30,907 bases of DNA from Elysia marginata (GCA_019649035.1 BMAT01012378.1:62899-93805); one strand, 5' to 3'; shown: positions 8,462-18,960, counted from the stretch's first letter. Made by a program: numbers and translations. Notes: generated from the letters alone by a model not told the origin.

Positions 8462-11400
8462 CTGAAATAAAAAAAGTAAAAGAAAACAATTTAGAGACAA
8501 GTATTTGTGCACTATCAGTCATGTGTACTTTTAATTTAATTTTTACATCTAAAAAAGCTTTCAAAATCAGGGTCGAATTTCTAAAAAGTAGAAAAAAGAA
8601 GGCTTGCAATAACCAGGGCTAAGGCTAAAATCAAAGGCAGGAGCCTTATCTAGGAGGGTCAAGGGGAATAATTTTAAACTAAACAGCTATTCAAAGAAGG
8701 AGCTTTTGGTGGCATTTTACTTCTATTTTATACGAAAGTTTTGGCTGAATTCAGCCTAAAGGCTAAAGATGACCAGTCATGAATAACACAGTTTCCTTTA
8801 TTCCCTAGTCAGAAGTTCCCCACACATGAGAGTACATGTATTTTTCAATATATTCAACAGTATATTTGTGTACAGATGATGTTCTTTTTTTTTCCATTTT
8901 TTTTCCTTTTTTTATTTGATCAATTTTGTTAACAGGTTCATAGCATCACAAAGTGTTTTCTGGTTTACACTGACATACATATGCTATCAATTTTAAGGAG
9001 TTGGCAAATCAACAACAGTGCAAGTGTGTGTTTATCTGTTTCAAAGCACTGGAGTAGATGGGTGGTAATTGGGTCTCTTAGAGAAGTGAAAGAGAAGCTA
9101 CCATCAAAAGCTTTAAGAAACTTCCTCACTGTGCCGTGACCTAAGAATGAGCACTCCATTCCTTGTTCCCTGACTTTTGTATTAAGTGGATGACTGATCT
9201 TTGTAACTTTTTATCATTTACTTAAATCTCAAAATGAGAAAGTAATAGATAAGTAATAAAGTTTTTTTTAACTATGAAATTACCCTTGAAATTTTGAACA
9301 CCCTTTTATGATATAGCGTACTTAGACAGATTTGAAAAAAATGTGCTTTTAGTAATTTTATTAGCTAACACAGCAATATATATGATTTGAAATTTGATTA
9401 TAAGACTTGCTTTTCCTTCCATCTTGTACTGAAGTCGAATGATGAACAATTACTTGGCACAGCATATATCATAACAAAGACATATTTCAAATACCTAAAT
9501 ATATTTAAGTAAAAAAAAAAATTGCCAAGAAAACAAAGACACATACTTTTTCCATTCTATGTAAGACTTCTGAAGCTCCGGAGACTGACTTCCTCTCTCC
9601 AGATACACTGACAGCTCACACGATGGCCTGAAAAGTAGAGGTGAGAACTGGTCTTTGGCAATGGACAGCAGCACGTAACCTCTGGATTTACCTGAAAAAA
9701 TACCACATAGAAGTTTGTTTGTTATTGCACTAAATTTCTCATTTGGTTGGGAGTATATCTGGTGAAAAAAACAATCATTTTCTTAGGGTTTGATTTAGTA
9801 GAAATTAAAATATTCATAAAGGATAAAAATTTCACTTGAAGCAATTGAGTAGCATAATAAAGCTTGTATCAAAATTTTAATTCAAGCAAATCTTATGATG
9901 CGAAAAAATGGGTCCACTTGATTCTACCAAAAAAGATTTTCATAGCTCTCTTTCATACATACTCTTTTTAACAAAAATGAAGCAAATTTATACTCTAATA
10001 GCTTAGCCTATTCTTAGGTCAATAAGCAGGGCTAGTTTGCCAGCTGCTTTGCGTGCATTTTACAAACTAGAACTGTCCAGGCAGTACTGCATTTTTTTTT
10101 ACCAATTTGCAGTTTGTGCTGTCAGCATCTTCAAGGTAACGTCACATATGTCTCCCATTCTCTCCAAAAGAGTCAAAAGTTGAATGGCTTGGTTTTGAGA
10201 TATAGGCTTTTAAAGTTTAGTGTTTTTAAAATTTTTTATACTTCAGATATTGACCGTTCTTTTTTTTTTCACTATTGACATCATATTTAGGCGTGCGCGC
10301 GTGAGATTGTGTGTGTACCTTTGTGTGTGCCCTGTGTGTAATTTACGAGTGCAAGCATGTGAATGTGAACATTAATTTTCCTTCTACGGTACTTTTTATA
10401 TCATTTCTAAAGATGTTATGCGCATAGAGCATTCTTTTTGAATGGGTTCAGCTACAGACTTGTATGCTAGTCCCAATGCGCACTATAAACTCTATTTATT
10501 ATAATTATTATTATACAGAATACATACAGAATACAGAGTTCTTTATTAATCCCACATGGGGAAATTAAAAATGACAGGCTACGTTCAAAAAGAAAAACAT
10601 CATGATTTAAAAAAAGGAAAGCAAGTAAAGAATCACTGTTATATAAAAAATATATATGTATAGCTAGAAATCTGAGGCATAAGAATACATATGTACAGTA
10701 TAAAAATCATACGTAGATAATACTTTAAATAAGAAAAAAAATGTATACGAAAAAAAAATGTATGCATAGGCCACTATTTAAGATTACAGATCACATGAGA
10801 TTAGTTATATCTAAAATTAATTTACATACAAAAACAACTGGTAGAAAGTAAAAACAAAAATCTGTTACAAAAACTTTGTTTAACTGAAACATTTAGAAGA
10901 AAAAAAAAAAAACTTGGCTAAGAAAATACATGTTGAGGGCTTTTTACATATTGCATTTTAATGATTACGGTACTTAGCGTTTTATACTTTTGTTTACATG
11001 CCTGATTGCTCTGGGTATAAAAGAGTCCTTGTACCTGTTTGTTTTTGACTTAGGCGCCCTATACCTTCCACTTCTCTCTATCAGTCTATTGTCAAATTCG
11101 TTCCGTATTGGGTGTGTGTCCTCTTTCATAATTTGTCTGGCTTTATTTGTTGTGTATTGTATACATAGAACGTCAAAACTGTTTTGTTGTTCACCAACGA
11201 TCCGCCCCGCTTTTCTTATTACCCTGTCTACTCTTTCCTTGTCTTTTGCTAATAGGTTGCCTCCCCAACATGGAATTCCAAAAGTTATAACACTTTCCAA
11301 AATTGACGAATAGGAAGGTATATTGACGCTATGACCATTTCTCAACAGTTTTTACACCTAATTCAGGTAGAATTTTCATGGTTTATTCTAGCTGGTATAG

Positions 11401-14400
11401 TCGCTAATGTGTCAACACCTTAATAATCGTACAAACTTCAAATGTTATTTTCTCCCTTTTCTAAAATTTCATAAGACCTGACCCTACCAACTTCAAAAGG
11501 CTATAACTACATACAGAAGCATGATAGAGCTTTTATGTTTGTTTTATTTGAAAGTAGAGAGAATAAGCTTTTCTGTGATACCAATATCTGACTACCTTCC
11601 AATTTCGACTTAAGACTCATGTTCACTAGTTACAAGACATATTATATATATATATCATATAAATTTTACCTGTATCTTTATCAATGGTTTTCATCGCATC
11701 CAGAAAAGTTTGAAGTTTAATCCAATGGGGTGGGTATTTAAAACGAGCTGTGTCCAAAATTAAGACCAGGTCGAGGCCTTCATGGTATCTGAGAAAAAAA
11801 ATGTGTATATTGTTATTTTTTGCTTGATAAACATGTCCATAATAGAGCTTTTGCTATATAAAAAGGAAAAGTAACTCAACTTTATTTTCAAGTGTGACAT
11901 GAAGAGAGATTGAGAATAAAACTAAATATAATATATACTGTATTGTTACTATTGGGACAGTTTGTGGTATTTTTAAAAATATCAAAACTTATATTCTTTT
12001 TAATTTATGTTAGCTTATTTGAACCGAGACTTGGCATGAATGAACTTCACCAGGAAAACAATGAAAAACTACAGTGGAATCTGATTAAAGTCAACACCCC
12101 CAAAACAAAACAAAAATGTCTTAAAAAGCAACATCTGACTTTAACCATTATAAAAATTAAAAAGAAATACCAAATGGGACAGCCAAACAGAGTTGACTTT
12201 AGGCAATAGATTCCCTTAAAAAGACATGAAGTGGATTTTATGTACACCACTATATCGTATAAATTGGCAGTTACATGAATAAAGGACTTATGTTAGATTA
12301 CAAACACTTCACCAACCCAGCTATGGGAGAGAAATGTCCATCTCCAGTTTGACCCAGCACTTTTCGGCCATAAGAAGCAATAAAGACAACATCCTCTCTT
12401 TTGGTGATACGTTTAATCTGAAAAGACAATGTACAAAAAATTACGTCTTTAACATTTAGATGAACTTTCATACAAGCATATAAAATTTTCCCGTAGAGTC
12501 AAATTTCTCAGCAATGAAAAGTTTGCAGGATGAATACCTCATATGATTTTCTTTTAATTGTCTTTGGATTCATTTTTTTTCCAGCTGAAAAGGATTGTAT
12601 GTTAAACTTGCTTCAATTGATTTTAAGTTCACTTGATTTATTTCTTTTTTTTAATCCTATTGTCCTATAATAACATGAGGACGTACATAAGACTTGATTT
12701 TTTTCCCTTAGCCAGTGTTATTTTGGTTATGTCCCTGGAGACCAATGTAATAATTTGTGATTTTTAACTAAGTATTGCCTGAGTGATTCACCCCACTCAA
12801 ATAGGTTTTTAGATCTAGGCCTAGATTTTCTAGATTGAGTTTGCCGTGGCTCAAATTTGCTGTAAAACTAAGGAAGAAATATCCCAAAACTTCTAAGGAT
12901 GACGTCACTTCATAACTGTCACAAAGGAGGCCATTCACATTTACCAACACAAACAAATTTAGACCAAGAAGCGAGAACAGGGAACCCCAGTGCTTGCATA
13001 ATACATTGAACAAGTGAAGCAAAAACAGTAAAGAAAAAATTTTGAAGGGATCAGATAAAAAGATAAGGAAAAGAATGTATGGCATATGCATGAAATGTAT
13101 CATCATCATAATCATTGCCTTTGTCACCCTATATCAAGCCCTATAACCAACAACCTTCACCTATCTCTGTCTTGGGCCAGCTTTTGAACCTCATTCTATG
13201 ACCTTCCAAGTCTTTTCAAGTCCGCTTCCTGTCCCCTTTTTCATGTTCAATACGGCCTGCCTCTCTTTCTTTAACCCTGTGGGTTCCTATCCGGTGCTTT
13301 CCAAACTATGCTGATAATGTCTTTCCTTAATGTGTGTCCCATAAACATGGAATGTGTATGCTGATTAAAAAAAAAACAACAAAAAACAATGTAGTTCTAA
13401 TTACTTCTCCTCTCAGTTGCTCTAATGATGGTATGTTATGGCCAGGGACAGCATAAGGATGCAATCCATTGCATTTAGCAAGGCAAACAAATTGGACCAT
13501 GTTAATTCCTTTCTCCTGCGCTACCTCCAGCGGAGTACAACAGTCAAGCATACTCTCATGGTACCAACGCCATGGCCCTGGTAAGGAAAAAAAATGGAAT
13601 AAAAAAGATAAAATATGTAATCAATTTAATTACAGTCCAGTTTGGACATTTCAATCCTAGTGGGAACAAAATTCAACATAGGGTTGTCCAAAAATCCAGC
13701 TATAAGTTTATATTTTAAAAGGAGAATAAAATCAGGAATCTGAATACAGTGTTAATTAAGCAAATATTTGAATTATCTAGGCTCAAGCCAGGTGGACTCT
13801 TGACCTTTTGGAAAGATGAGGTTTGTATCTATGGTTAAAACTAATCTCAGGTCAGCTTTAAATAAGACAAAAATTTTTCCTGAGGGTGCCTTTATTTTCC
13901 ACGGCGGAATTTCCCTCCAAAAAATTGCAAAATTACCGTACTGCAAATTTGCACCACTTTTAAATGCAGAAAATACCTTAATTAAAAATAACCCACAAAG
14001 GTACAACTTAAAATATGATTGGTAAATTGACATTTAATTTTATAGCCTTAGAAAAACATGTACATGTAGCATGAATAAATGTATTTCACTAGAGTTACAA
14101 ATACTTTTTTTTTTCTCAGTCTTCTATTTTGTAAACATAAAAATGCTTATTCACTTGGTAGTAAATGAAGCAATACATGTCTGAAATTACTTCAACAAAC
14201 GTACCACATAGACGGTACATGCAATCTTGGTAAAAAACTGAAGCAAGCAAATAATAAAAAAGAATGTACCATCTAAACAGTGTCTCACCTCATATTAATG
14301 TACCACAAAAATTATTTTGTGGATTGTATGGTAGCTCTTTACAAACCAGTAGTTANNNNNNNNNNNNNNNNNNNNNNNNNNNNNNNNNNNNNAAAAAAAA

Positions 14401-17400
14401 AGAACAAACAAAAAAAGAAAAGAAAAATTTCTATATAGTTCAGTTTGTTTAAAAAAATTGCCAAAATATTTGAATATATGTGCAGGTAAAAATGAAGTTA
14501 CTCTTTTTTACAGTAGTATCCGGTTAAACGCACGATACTTGGGAGGCTCACATAGCGTGCGTTTAGGAGATGCGTGCATTTATAGAAAGAAGTGAAAATT
14601 CCTAGATCTAGTTACTTCCCTTTAAATTAAAACCAGAGAATAAAAACCAAATTGTTTCCCTGGACCATACAAATGTTTGTCTTGTAACCTAGTGGTGTAT
14701 CACTGTGATGTATGTAAGCTGATTTGACTTAGCAATTATCGCATTGCAACCATCCAACCATTTGTTGACCAAAGACTGAAAGAGAGGGGGGGGGCAACAG
14801 GGAGGGGGGAGGCGGGGTTGAGCTGAACACTACAAGAGCTATTAAAGGCTAGCCTACGACAGTTTACGTTGCCTGTAAGTTGGGCGTATGGGCGCAATTT
14901 ATGTTGCATCATGATATCGCTTGTTTTGCTCTAAGGTCTACACAAACCATCCCCACACGACAGGCCTTTGTCCACCATTTACCCTCCAAGCCTCCCTCTT
15001 CATGCTCCTGCCCCAAGCCTTTCCAACCCAAAACATGCAAATATAGCATTGTAGTGATGACAACAAAGGAAAATGAGAATCCCTGCTGAGTGATTCTGGC
15101 TTTTTTCGCACGTCTCAGTGGTTGTCTGATCCACTAATTTGTACCGATTTCATTATTCATAGCGTGCGTTTAGACGATGTTGTGTGTGTTTAGGGTATAC
15201 TGATCATATAGAAAAAAATCGGTCATGGCGATTGGGTGTTAGTTAAACCAAATCGTGCATTTATCTGACGTGCATTGAACCAGATACTACTGTACTTACT
15301 TTGTTGTTGAACCAGGAAGAGCAATTACCTTTTACTTAAAAGAAAGAAATTCAAATCCTGATCCAAATGCAAAATTAAGTAAAAAAGTCAAGGCGAGGTA
15401 GCTGGAATCCGGAAAAAAAAAAACAATGCTTGTCTAATGCTGTGAGCTCTGATATTTGTGGTTTTAATGGTGGATAGTGCTTGAAGGAATAGGTCAAGTT
15501 TGTGACTCCAAAGAGAGCACCTTTTTGAACAGGGAACAGGGCAGAGGTGTTATAAATAGACTTGCAACTGCTAGTTGAGAAAACATTTGAAAGAATGGTT
15601 AAAGGAGTGATTGTTGCATCAACTGCCACACTTAATTGCTTATCTATCTCGCATCCCTTTGGACTTAATTTTGAGTTGGAGAGTTATTGGTTAACAAAAA
15701 TTCATTTAGCTCTCACATTATAATCCAGAAAATTGCATAGATTTTAAAACATTTATTTGTCTCGCATTCTGTCCAAATGAGCCGTAAGTCGAATGGCTTA
15801 GTTTGATATAATTATATATATAGGCTTTAGAGGTTTGGTGTTCAGAAGTCAAATTTTTAAAAATTTCTCCCTAATCTGAAATTTCACAAGTCCTAACCCT
15901 GCCGACTTCAAACACTTATAACTTAAACAGGAGCGTGATAGAGCTTTTCAAAAACTTTCAATGCTATTTTCTCCCTTATCTGAAATTTCTCAAGTCCTAA
16001 CCCTGGCCAATTCAAACACCTATAACTTCATACAGGAGCATGATAGAGCTCTTCTGGGGTGTGTGTGTGTNNNNGGGGGGGGGGTACTTGAAAGTAGAGA
16101 AAATATGCTTTTCATTCATACCTATACATGACTGCCCTCCATTTTCGATTGATGCCTCATTTTGACTGGTTACAAGACATTCTAACTTGAACAATCCAAA
16201 GAACAAACATGTTTTGGCTTTCTGTTGATCACAGCACATTATAGCAATGGGTTATTGAAGTGTGACCATATGCTTTTATTTACCTTTGGATGACTTACGC
16301 ACATATTATCTATTTAAGAGGTTTTACCTGTACAGTGGAGTCTGCTTAAGATAAACCCATGTTTAAGAAAAACTTTGAGTTAAGATTAACTAGATTTTTT
16401 TATTCCTTTTATATTATGACACTGCTTAATATAAAGTGTGGATAAAATAAACTTTTTTATTTGGCCCAGAGGGGTTTATCTTAAGAGGATTACACTGTAC
16501 TTATATTTTAAACTTGGGGGTCATTAAGCTATGGGAAAAAAATATGAAAAATTAAATAGTCTCATACCTTTCCATACTCTTCCTGGATCAACCTCTAGAG
16601 CATTCAGGGCCATGACCAGGGAAGTGATGCCACAGTAAGCTATCTCATCCTGAGTTCGGTACTGAGCCATGAGCTGATTGTGAAAGAAATTTTTTTATCT
16701 TTAATGTCACGTATTATTGTGGCAATACAGATTTTTTAAAATGTAATTACTTAACCCTTCCACCCTCTTTAATATCCTCTTCATTGAGCATTAAGGAGCC
16801 CAGTCTTCCATTTTGATTTCCTCTTATTTACAAAATTTACTGACCATGATCAGGATTTTTTTCTTCTATTACAATCTATATGACGAGCCTTCGTAAAAAT
16901 TTCAAACAGGGAAAAGTTAGATTTTACATTTCTTAATAGACTTCAATAAGATATAATTTATTTTTAAGAAAGAAGGAGGGGGGGTCTTCTATAAATAGAA
17001 AAAGTTTCTTTTAGCTTTTAACTCTCAATTCAATAGCTAATATTATGGAATATATTTTAGTCACCTAGTGGTAAATGTTATCTTTATAAGGAGACACTAT
17101 TATTTTATAAGGCATCGTCTTTAAGGTATATGAGCCCATTTGAAAGAGAATAAGACATGTGAAATGACTACTGCAGGAAAAAAAAAACTCCCTAAAAATA
17201 ATAATGTAAGCTTTGCTTGGTGTCATAAATTGAACAACATCAAAGCTGCAACCAGGCAATATAACCACCATAAAGAGTCATTTAGTCTTTTGCATTGCAA
17301 TACACTGAACTGTAAACTTTGTTAGGCTTGACATGTCATTTAGTTTAATGTCAACTACTTCGACAAATCCTCTAGAATTTGTGAAAGCAATGAGCTCCTT

Positions 17401-18954
17401 TTCAAGCAAAAATATAAAATCAATAAGATGATATTATTTTTCAACTTGCTGATTGACGCTTTGTTTTTTAGTGTGTTTTTTTGTTGTGCATAATGTCTAC
17501 ATATGAAATCAGAAATGTTGTGAACTTGTACTTAAAAGATGTCAAACATTCTGTCATTAAACAAATATGACATTTTTTAAGCTTAAAACTTTATTTTTTC
17601 TTCTCACAATACTAATGTATAAAAAAATTGCATAAAATTAACAAACCTTAAAGACTAAAAAAAACAAAGTGTTAGTAGCATTTTACAAATACTCTAAAAA
17701 GTATTTTAGTCATATTAAGGGATTATGAAAATTGTTGGACACACAACGAGCAGTATATATACATGTATATATATATATGGGTTTTTTAATGACGAAAGTT
17801 AGCTAAAAAGGCTGGTAAAAATTAGCCTCTATACTACTTCTACCTTTTTCTCTTGTGTAGGTCTATGAAGTGGATATGAGTTTATCTGAATGTGAAGCTA
17901 GAGCTTGAGCAGAACCTACGATCTGAACATGAAACACAATGGGCCAGTTGTTTTTTTTTTACGTGAACTTAACATTCTCAGTAACATATACTTATATACA
18001 TATATATATATATACTGTCATTGTCAGTGTGATCTATGTGATTACATGAACATAGGATGATTGAAATTTAATAGAATCGTGTCGTAATACAAAAACTGAA
18101 GGTTCAGGACATGCATCTAAAAGTTTGAGCCAATCACTGAACTTTATGAAATAAATCAGCTCAATTTTACTTTCATCTGGTCCTATAGAGACTTGAGAGA
18201 TATTGAGGGCAGCTGGATTCAATCTGGCCCTTCAAGAGGAAAAAAATGGGAACACAACAAAGTCCAAAGAAATGGGCTTTTGCTGCTGAAAGTTATGACA
18301 ACTCAGAGGAGAAATGGAAATTAGTCAGGAGTTGAGAGCAAAAACAACAGTTTCATGTGTTACTGGGTGTCTGCCATAGGGGATCTTGGCTACACCTTAT
18401 GTTTTTCTCATCACCTCACCTCCCTCCAAACCTCACCAACATTTTTCTTGTTTTTGGCCGTGGCAAAGCTGAAGAACAGAAAAAGTGTGAATTAGGGGAT
18501 TTTGCACTGGCAAGATCTTTTTTCAATACCTGTGTCTGCACAAAAATATTATTCACTAAAAACTTTCATTTGAAGAGATTAGTTGTATTATCAATCCGCT
18601 ATGGCACTTTGCCACACCACACCACAAAATATGTTCGTGTACTCACTTTCACAAGAGTCAACATGATTTATGAAGTATAAAACTATTTTTTGCAAATTAC
18701 AGAAAAAAAAACATGATTTAATTTACATTTTTTCCATTCAATCAAATCTATTTTTTTTTTATAAACAATTGCTTTGGGAGCAAAAAACTAACCTTGAAGA
18801 AGCATTCCATGTGGCCGGAAGCCAAGGCTTCTGAGAAAATCTCTTTTCCTTTAGAAGATGTAAAGTCAATACATGACTCAGGGAGGGGCCTTCTGTAGAA
18901 CTGCTTTGCAGAAACGCCAGTATTTGGCTTGTGTGTCTCTTTAAGTGTCAACAT
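7588..18954 (-). CDS. PCS: Phytochelatin synthase (glutathione gamma-glutamylcysteinyltransferase), 7 coding exons
   Basis: The coding exons (join of 18793-18954, 16568-16673, 13405-13577, 12317-12417, 11670-11788, 9547-9691, 7588-8461, minus strand) sum to 1680 nt, giving 559 residues and a stop. All introns are GT-AG and their phases (0,1,0,2,1,2) join without a break. The enzyme is a papain-like transpeptidase of the phytochelatin family: it takes the gamma-Glu-Cys unit of glutathione onto another glutathione or phytochelatin, releasing glycine and making metal-binding peptides, typically when Cd, Zn or similar ions are present. Residues about 19-230 form the catalytic domain with Cys68 (in AYCGITS), His175 (in GDGHFSP) and Asp193 (in LILDTARF), matching Arabidopsis PCS1 Cys56, His162 and Asp180. 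Cys102, Cys103, Cys121 and Cys125 match the other conserved catalytic-domain cysteines. Residues about 270-559 are a Cys-rich C-terminal domain. The 559 residues exceed Arabidopsis PCS1 (485) and C. elegans PCS-1 (371), the excess being C-terminal. I see no inactivating change. Confidence 0.96.
9547..9691 (-). CDS. PCS: Phytochelatin synthase coding exon 6 (residues 221-268 plus 2 nt)
   Basis: It encodes the end of the conserved catalytic domain ([18 protein letters not shown]) and the linker into the C-terminal region ([23 protein letters not shown]). The family's 'RGF(V/M)L(L/I)S' motif after the catalytic Asp segment is present as RGYVLLS. The acceptor is tttttcag|GT and the donor AA|gtatgt, phase 2. 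Confidence 0.92.
10148..11640. mobile_element. TIR repeat family A, copy 1 (intron 5), split by a retroelement insertion
   Basis: The left end has 'tgtctcccattctctccaaa' followed by 'agagtcaaaagttgaatggc'. The right end has 'gttacaagacat', preceded by 'aatttcgacttaagactcat'. Reverse-complemented, the right end mirrors the left over about 40 bp, so these are terminal inverted repeats. Left part 10148-10255 and right part about 11334-11640 align to the copies at 15756-16180 and 21443-22149. The ~1.08 kb between them is foreign and includes the LINE fragment. The element without insert is about 0.42 kb with no coding potential. Confidence 0.7.
10515..11333 (-). mobile_element. 5'-truncated CR1/L2-type LINE, C-terminal end of ORF2 and 3' UTR
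   Basis: On the minus strand 11333-10974 encodes a frame with [35 protein letters not shown] and [18 protein letters not shown], the typical C-terminal end of reverse-transcriptase proteins of the CR1/L2/jockey assemblage, ending at a natural stop. A 3' UTR of about 430 bp follows, closing with 'aatttccccatgtgggatta' then ATAAAG at about 10541-10567, a terminal hairpin-like motif characteristic of L2/CR1-type 3' ends. The reverse-transcriptase core and endonuclease are absent, so this is a dead 5'-truncated copy. It sits inside TIR element copy 1, in intron 5 and in the same orientation as the host gene. Confidence 0.8.
11670..11788 (-). CDS. PCS: Phytochelatin synthase coding exon 5 (residues 181-220 plus 1 nt)
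   Basis: It encodes [20 protein letters not shown], then [19 protein letters not shown]. It contains catalytic Asp193 and Arg196, the latter aligned with Arg183 of Arabidopsis PCS1. The acceptor is tttctcag|ATA and the donor ACAG|gtaaaa, phase 1. The following intron of 1978 bp contains a TIR element invaded by a LINE. Confidence 0.95.
12072..12216. mobile_element. Small TA/CAGT MITE-like element in intron 4
   Basis: TA at 12070-12071 is followed by CAGTGGAATCTGATTAAAGT. The reverse complement of the right side, ending at about 12216, reads 'agggaatctattgcctaaag' followed by TCAAC, a worn inverted match including the internal AAAGTCAAC. TA (12217-12218) follows. It is about 145 bp with no coding capacity. 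The ends belong to the same CAGTGGAATC style as the elements at 6813 and 16333, but the inner TIR sequence differs. Confidence 0.55.
12317..12417 (-). CDS. PCS: Phytochelatin synthase coding exon 4 (residues 148-180 plus 2 nt)
   Basis: It encodes [19 protein letters not shown], then [15 protein letters not shown], with catalytic His175. Two overlapping GT sites sit at the end (GG|gttggt and four bases later gtgaag). Only the first keeps the frame into exon 5 and gives the conserved Gly-Tyr-His junction, so it is chosen; phase 2. The acceptor is tcttttcag|ATT. Confidence 0.93.
12418..13404 (-). other. Intron 3 of the phytochelatin synthase gene, no other feature seen
   Basis: This 987-bp AT-rich intron contains only T-rich runs and a tca repeat near 13098-13112. 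The 119-codon minus frame at 12768-13127 is Leu/Phe-rich, lacks any family signature and is not supported as an exon. Confidence 0.7.
13405..13577 (-). CDS. PCS: Phytochelatin synthase coding exon 3 (residues 90-147)
   Basis: After the split Gly codon it encodes [13 protein letters not shown], then [16 protein letters not shown] and [14 protein letters not shown]. The Cys pair at 102-103 and Cys121/Cys125 match conserved positions of plant and nematode enzymes. The acceptor is ccttaccag|GG and the donor GAA|gtaatt, phase 0. Reading through the donor gives a short longer frame on the genomic DNA, which is not conserved and is not used here. Confidence 0.94.
14356..14392. other. Assembly gap (37 N) in intron 2
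   Basis: A run of N is followed by an A-rich stretch (aaaaaaaaagaacaaac and on to about 14430), so the gap probably reflects a homopolymer or simple repeat that was hard to assemble. The real length is unknown. Frames crossing it are meaningless. Confidence 0.99.
14511..15292. mobile_element. Complete TA-flanked TIR DNA transposon, non-autonomous (copy 2)
   Basis: The left end is CAGTAGTATCCGGTTAAACG and the reverse complement of the right end is CAGTAGTATCTGGTTCAATG, terminal inverted repeats of about 24 bp with few differences. TA flanks both ends (14509-14510 and 15293-15294). The subterminal words 'gcgtgcgttta' and 'gtgcatttat' recur near both ends in inverted or direct form. A G-rich block lies at about 14780-14818. 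The internal 782 bp show no transposase. End sequence and TA target point to Tc1/mariner/pogo; the exact family is not known to me. A second, partial copy forms 1-710. Confidence 0.85.
15756..16180. mobile_element. TIR repeat family A, copy 2 (intron 2), with internal tandem duplication
   Basis: The ends are 'tttgtctcgcattctgtcc' with 'aaatgagccgtaagtcgaat', and 'ttttgactggttacaagaca'. Internally an ~87-bp block beginning 'tttctccctaatctgaaatt' (about 15864-15950) is repeated at about 15970-16057 with a ~106-bp period; both blocks contain 'caagtcctaaccctg' and 'gatagagct'. The other two copies have this block once. A 4-N gap (16071-16074) and a GT/G run interrupt the right half. There is no coding capacity. 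Confidence 0.75.
16333..16497. mobile_element. 165-bp MITE with TA target duplication (intron 2, near exon 2)
   Basis: The left end CAGTGGAGTCTGCTTAAGAT continues AAACCC; the reverse complement of the right end is CAGTGTAATCCTCTTAAGAT and continues AAACCC. TA flanks both sides (16331-16332 and 16498-16499). With only about 110 bp between the inverted ends, this is a compact non-autonomous Tc1/mariner/pogo-type element. Its right edge is 70 bp from the exon 2 donor site. Confidence 0.85.
16568..16673 (-). CDS. PCS: Phytochelatin synthase coding exon 2 (residues 55-89 plus 1 nt)
   Basis: It encodes [18 protein letters not shown], then [17 protein letters not shown]. It holds the nucleophile Cys68, at which the gamma-glutamylcysteine acyl-enzyme forms in this family. 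The acceptor is ..caatcag|CTC and the donor AAAG|gtatga, phase 1. The downstream intron is 2990 bp, the longest in the gene, and carries three repeats and an assembly gap. Confidence 0.95.
18793..18954 (-). CDS. PCS: Phytochelatin synthase coding exon 1 (residues 1-54)
   Basis: It encodes the start [10 protein letters not shown], then the conserved [13 protein letters not shown] and [14 protein letters not shown]. The ATG is the first in-frame Met after the upstream splice acceptor. An in-frame TAA precedes that acceptor in the genomic sequence, and the family's conserved block begins about 18 residues later, so this start fits. The donor is AAG|gttagt and the intron phase is 0. The following intron is 2119 bp. 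Confidence 0.93.
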
Positions 18955-18960
18955 TTTGTC

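Noticed and set aside
8272-8622. Plus-strand 116-codon frame across the exon 7 boundary
   Set aside because: It is antisense to the coding exon and continues into intron 6; no family signal.
10990-11313. Plus-strand 107-codon frame
   Set aside because: It is the antisense shadow of the LINE reverse-transcriptase C-terminal frame on the minus strand.
12768-13127. Possible extra exon in intron 3 (minus, 119 codons)
   Set aside because: It is low-complexity Leu/Phe-rich, and the flanking exons already join perfectly at conserved residues.
14264-14452. Plus-strand frame containing X residues
   Set aside because: It crosses the 37-N assembly gap.
18034-18222. Possible extra exon in intron 1 (minus frame with [14 protein letters not shown])
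   Set aside because: The protein has no counterpart in phytochelatin synthases, exon 1 to exon 2 is continuous without it, and I recognised no transposon protein in it.
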